From Cyclina sinensis (taxonomy: Eukaryota > Mollusca > Bivalvia > Venerida > Veneridae): DNA of 64,000 nt. Below, piece after piece: positions 59,801 to 64,000 of the stretch (position 1 is the stretch's first letter; the number at the start of each line of letters is the position of its first letter). The stretch covers positions 7,436,828 to 7,500,827 of the forward strand of contig JAAONU010000018.1 in NCBI GenBank assembly GCA_012932295.1. The letters run 5' to 3'. The notes beneath the pieces were generated by a model. The model was given only the letters and a program-made list of their open reading frames with translations. It was not told the DNA's origin and ran no database searches. The position numbers and the translations under genes are program-made.

Positions 59801-62800
59801 AACAGGAAGTAGATGAGCAAGGAGCATAAAATCGCTTTACACCATATGGGACTATAGGATAAAGCAATATGCAAAATATCAGGCTGCTGCATCTTATAGT
59901 TGCTGAGAAAACTGTGACGGAAATTGTGAATGTATGTCAACTATGTGTAAAAATCTAAGTATTCGGTAAACAGGAAGTAGATGAGCAAGGACCATAAAAT
60001 CGCTTTACACCATATGGGACTATAGGATAAAGCAATATGTGAAATATCAGGCTTCTGCATGTTATAGTTGCTGAGAAAACTGCAACGGAAATTTGTTACG
60101 GACGGACGGATGGACGGACACACGGACAAGGGTAAAACAGTATACCCCCCACTTCTTCGAAGCGGGGGTATAATAATGTACTATCCCATGCTGTATTTAG
60201 ACTGAATAAATCAGTATGTATAGATATGATATTCAAAAAATAAAGTTCAAGTTTTCTTTCCATTAAATAGTTCTGGTTTGGTGCTTAAAGCACACTTTTT
60301 TCCAGAAGCCATAATGATTTCTTCTTATACCTTGTATATGCAGATGCAGTTTAAAATATGGACAGGGTACTGTCTGTTTTTCATTTCATTTCTTTAAGAC
60401 TAGGCTTCTCTGTAGTGTCACAGTCTCTAAACAGGCATAAATGTACATTGTACAATATTAGTGGAACAGAAAAATTCTAGTTTTACCCTCAATCAGAAAA
60501 CACAATTTATATATCACAGATTACAAATTCATACCATTTTTTTCCTTTTCTTACTTTCTTCAGAGAGTTGATTCAGTTTTATCACTGTGGTCTTAAAACA
60601 CTTTTTTGAACATGCTGTTGCAGGTTCATGTAGATGTACATGCATAAATAATCATAAACCTTTAACTAAATTTGTGTTTTCTTTGTTTTCTTTGTGTTAT
60701 TTATTCATTTTCACAAGTATATTCAGTGCAGTACACACAGTACTACTGAGAAAATCATTTCATAATGAACTTTGTATAAAATGACCACTTCACTCACCTT
60801 CTGAACATATTTTGGTAACATTTCTCCTACATATTTACCAAACTCACTAAGAGTCTTTGTAATGACTGGGTTAGCATACCTCACAGTTGCTGAAAATACA
60901 AAAGCAACATAAAAAGTCTTTGTAATGACTGGGTTAGCATACCTCACAGTTGCTGAAAATACAAAAGCAACAGAAATCAGTTTTCATTTGAGAGACAAAA
61001 AACATCTCCTATCAGCACAAATTTTATTTTTTGCTTCTATTCCAAGTCTTGTCAGTGAGGGAAGGTTATGCTTATTTAAAGATCAACAAAGTAACTGAAA
61101 TTACATTGTCTACTAGTACATTCTACAAATATGAACTTTTCTCTTCAATATCTATTGCACATTTGTTTCAAAGAACAAACAGAATAGTACTGAATATACA
61201 TGTAGCAGAATGTTTTGTACTTTTCTATGAAAACATTCATACAAGGCATTTTTGAAAGATCTTTTAATGAATGACTATCTTGAAGTGATACTGAGCACTT
61301 ACGACTTTTCTCTGTGGTCTCTGTTGTTTGATGTCTACAGGCTTGAACCAGCACTGTAGGTTGTTGTAACACTGAAAAGTAATAAAAGTTCAAATTAGAA
61401 CTTATTTTGTGATAATATTCACCCTAAAACACATTTACCCTGATAACTGTTAGTCCACCTACCTTTACACACTAGGTCAGTTGGCCTTTTTATCATGTTA
61501 CAGTTTTAACTGTATTTATCTAAACCTTTAAACATTCAATATTGCACTCAATATGCTCAAAAAAGTTTATTACTCTTTACTGAACAAAAAATAAATTAAA
61601 ATCTTCATTAAGAACAATTAGCTATGACAAAAAATGTCTTGCGTTTTTTCTTGTTACAGATAAATTTACATGAAAATATTCATAATTTCTAAACTGTCAT
61701 CCAATTTTAAAAGCCAGGAAGAAATTTTTGAAGAAAAAATATTAATTAGTAAAATAATATTGTAATATAACCAATAAAAGGCTATTTTTTTACTTGTCTG
61801 AATGTTAATATGTTAACTGAAATGAGGTTGTGTTTATCAGCTCAAATAATTATGGCATCAGCTAATGCTAGCAGTATCTGCCATTTGGTATATTTTTCTT
61901 TCATGAAATTCTCTAAGAAAAGGGGTATTTCATGCCTTTTTACTGCATATATGCTAGCAATAACTGTTGTTGTCAAAATCAGAAGCACATGTTCCCCTTT
62001 GCTGCTAAATCAGATTTGTAACACTGACTATCTTTTCAGTTTACTACATGTATTTTAAAACAGAATGTGACAATTACATGTAACAATTAAAAAATTCTGT
62101 CATGTTTATGAAACAATGTTTAATCATTTTCAGTCCTTGTTTTCCATCCCATTTAAAATAACTTATTTCTAAGATCAGATGTAGCCCGGAAAAATCCACT
62201 TGCCATGAGCTGGACTTAAACTCAGGTACCTTCAACCTCTAAGCAGACACTTTTCCACATAGCGCTAAAACCTAGGTGAGCAAGGGAGTACATGTAGAAG
62301 TGCTGTATTATAAAATTTATACATCTGATACACAGACATATTGACAAAAGCTTGAAAAAACAAATTTATGACAGAAACTGCTTCTGTAGCACACATTTTC
62401 CAGGTAAATATGTAAACCTTGTTTTGATGCCACTTGTTGACCAGCACACTTAGGTGCTCTATCTTACGTTCATATTCTTTGAAAAGGAAAGACCTAAGTT
62501 AATATTACCACATGTGTTTAGAGGCTGATGCTGTGTAAATAAAAAGAATTTAAATAACTCTGATTTTTTGACTGATACTACTTCATAACCAGTATCCAAT
62601 ATTCATTCATAGGATAAATTAATATAATTAATTGGTTCAAGAATTGACTCAGATAAAAGTGTAGTCTCAATTTTCGCCTCCGAAGGTGCACCCATTTTTT
62701 AGGCTGATATTTTATAGTTGTTCACCTTCTACGTCTCACTTTGATCTGCATCTGGTTAAGCGGACTCGCCCAATCGTAGGCGATTGGGCACTTTTTATCG

Positions 62801-63288
62801 CTCGTTTGTCCAACAGTTCACAGTCCTCTATTAGTCCAAATAATTGTACTCGAAACGTTGAATATTGTCCTTCTTTCTGAATGGTTGATATCTGCCTGCC
62901 TGAAGTCACATTACTGAGACTAGGTCCTCTATTAGCTTTGTTCGAACGGACATGATTTCAGTAGGTAAAGCTACGAGTATTCTGTCAGAGGTCCTGACAT
63001 CGAGTCAGACATCAGATTTACCTTATCCCATTTACCTTATCAAGATGCAAATGGAGACTGTTTGTCATGAAAGCTTTTAGTTACCAAAGACCTACATTTT
63101 TGGTAAACAAAATTTCCCCACCCACAAATTTCAATATAAAAATCTAAGTTCCCATTTGAGTACAATAAACTGAAATCTTTATTCTAATGAAACCGGCCAT
63201 AGTTAAACCTAAAGACGTGTAACTTACCTCTTTTAGACACTAGATTTGATGCTATTGGCCTCAATAACCTGCAAAACCTCGAAGCCAT
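56874..63288 (-). CDS. NDUFS3: NADH dehydrogenase (ubiquinone) iron-sulfur protein 3, mitochondrial complex I 30 kDa subunit
   Basis: Complete 265-aa protein in seven minus-strand exons: 63288-63228, 61371-61303, 60889-60798, 59246-59091, 58549-58424, 57853-57734, 57047-56874. All are GT-AG and phases agree (1,1,0,0,0,0). Exons 1-2 encode an Arg-rich mitochondrial presequence ([20 protein letters not shown]). The 30 kDa-subunit domain follows with [15 protein letters not shown], the family signature ANWYEREIWDLFGV (split by the exon 5/6 junction) and [19 protein letters not shown] conserved ELAQEFRKF...SPWEQFP stretch leads to a Lys/Glu tail. Length equals the vertebrate protein within one or two residues. 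It is a core subunit of the peripheral arm, next to the quinone-reducing module on the matrix side. The exon 3 acceptor lies in a 63-bp tandem duplication. Confidence 0.97.
57160..57253. repeat. 47-bp perfect tandem duplication in NDUFS3 intron 6
   Basis: 57160-57206 is repeated at 57207-57253, starting AATAACGAAGCC and ending CTCTGCC. No difference seen, so it is recent. Confidence 0.95.
59618..60175. repeat. Three 168-bp tandem units plus terminal hairpin in NDUFS3 intron 3
   Basis: Units start at 59618, 59786 and 59954 with TCTAAGTATTC.GTAAACAG and contain GTTGCTGAGAAAACTG. The block ends in a GGACGGA run (60100-60125) and a stem TATACCCCCC / GGGGGTATA around 60140-60172. A related fragment (GATACCCCCGCTATCAG) is at about 59374. 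This is the layout of a high-copy bivalve repeat. Confidence 0.85.
60852..60977. repeat. 63-bp tandem duplication spanning the NDUFS3 exon 3 acceptor
   Basis: 60852-60914 and 60915-60977 are identical over at least the first 57 bases. Each copy contains the first codons of exon 3 and a complete TTTTCAG acceptor. See the finding on alternative splicing. Confidence 0.95.
61372..63227. other. NDUFS3 intron 1
   Basis: No gene inside. It contains a perfect short hairpin GCCCAATCG / CGATTGGGC at 62768-62789 and a weak tRNA-like fragment near 62200-62275. Confidence 0.4.
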
Positions 63289-63742
63289 TGCCCTTGATTA
63301 GGTGCCAGGGAGGCCTCTGTATTAAAAATGGTGTAAAAAAAAATATGTTTAATGGTAAGTAGAATATTACTCTTATCGACTGTAATACAACAAATATTTT
63401 ATCTAAATAAAGCCTCAAAGTATGTATATATCAAATTGAGCTGAGAACATTTATCTTGTAGCTGAGAACATTTATCTTGTAGATATTTACATTTTTCATA
63501 TATTTTAAGAGTTGCTCCCTTTGGAGGGGGAAGTCACTCCAACTAAAAACAATCAGAAAACGATAATTATAACTATTGACTTTAAGGCAGACTCTGTATT
63601 TTCAAAACGTCTGTAAACGTCTATATACTATTTAATTTTAATTTGCTACAGGAAAGAAATTATAGCCGAACAGGTAATAACTACTAGACTTAAACATTGA
63701 ATTGTCACATATTTTCACGACCCAGCTTTTGCAAAAGGCAGT
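63289..63742. other. NDUFS3 upstream region
   Basis: Likely holds the NDUFS3 promoter and 5' UTR, but no TATA box or other element is clear. A 21-bp phrase AGCTGAGAACATTTATCTTG is doubled at about 63440-63482. Confidence 0.35.
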
Positions 63743-63839
63743 GTCTAGAGGTACGGATCCGTACCCCTAGACCGGCAGTCTAGAGGTACGGATCCGTACC
63801 TCTAGACAATACTACTAGGAATGTCTAGGGGTACGGACC
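63743..63839. repeat. Cluster of 30-bp palindromes
   Basis: 63778-63807 is a perfect 30-bp palindrome with arms GTCTAGAGGTACGGA. 63743-63772 is the same with one mismatch (CCCC for CCTC). 63823-63839 is a third half-site, GTCTAGGGGTACGGACC. It is about 455 bp upstream of the NDUFS3 start codon. Confidence 0.95.
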
Positions 63840-64000
63840 TTTTTTTAATATATAATTAAGCATAAATTTACGTTAGAAGAAACTCTGTTATATTGGTTTT
63901 GACAGTTTTTAGTGTTTAACAGATTAAAATTATCAAAGAGTGGCAATGACTTCGATTTTCAGTTCCCGTTTCCGACGATATAATGCGAGTAATCCGGAAT

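Noticed and set aside
62200..62275. tRNA-like fragment on the minus strand (GAGTTTAAGTCC B-box-like)
   Set aside because: The match is weak and no SINE body or tail could be delimited.
1..64000. CRISPR arrays, operons or prokaryotic promoters
   Set aside because: Regular repeats here are minisatellites without unique spacers of constant length, and the genes are intron-containing nuclear genes.

Overview
The window reads as animal nuclear DNA, most likely from a bivalve mollusc. The evidence is AT-rich sequence, GT-AG split genes, a dense load of decayed retrotransposons and DNA transposons, two tRNA-derived SINE types whose 3' parts resemble known bivalve SINEs, and molluscan-type GGTCAAGGTCA and 'cataactctg' repeats. 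The species assignment is inference; no search could be run. All gene models were built by hand from splice sites, reading phase and protein similarity recalled from family knowledge.

Layout. 1-1635 (-): decayed THAP plus DDE transposase. 1.98-3.2 kb: inverted and degenerate repeats. 3.4-6.5 kb (+): broken non-LTR retrotransposon. 6.85-18.24 kb (+): complete four-exon rhodopsin-class GPCR (397 aa). Its introns hold two more LINE fragments and a MITE-like snapback element. 18.8-21.2 kb: repeats and empty DNA. 21.25-24.82 kb (-): four-exon alkyl/aryl-sulfatase of the metallo-beta-lactamase type (586 aa). 25.9 kb: long hairpin. 28.0 kb: SINE. 29.14-39.40 kb (-): twelve-exon secreted protein with a PAN/apple-like domain, Cys-rich modules and four C-type-lectin-like domains (791 aa). 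39.4-41.7 kb: fold-back element, SINE and minisatellites. 42.14-44.32 kb (-) and 48.30-54.92 kb (+): two divergently transcribed SLC10 transporters (525 and 580 aa) with identical three-exon phase structure. The second carries two minisatellite arrays and a THAP-type DNA transposon in its introns. 56.87-63.29 kb (-): seven-exon NDUFS3, mitochondrial complex I 30 kDa subunit (265 aa). 63.7 kb: cluster of palindromes.

The genes do not form an obvious pathway. NDUFS3 is a housekeeping respiratory gene. The two SLC10 genes are a local duplicate pair. The sulfatase could act on amphipathic sulfate esters and the SLC10 proteins on organic anions, but a functional link between them is only speculation. 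The most unusual features are repeat structures placed in or next to genes: a 63-bp duplication that doubles a splice acceptor in NDUFS3, an intronic array in which units carry a donor-like motif, a partial exon duplicated in tandem in the lectin gene, and several fold-back or TIR-bounded elements.
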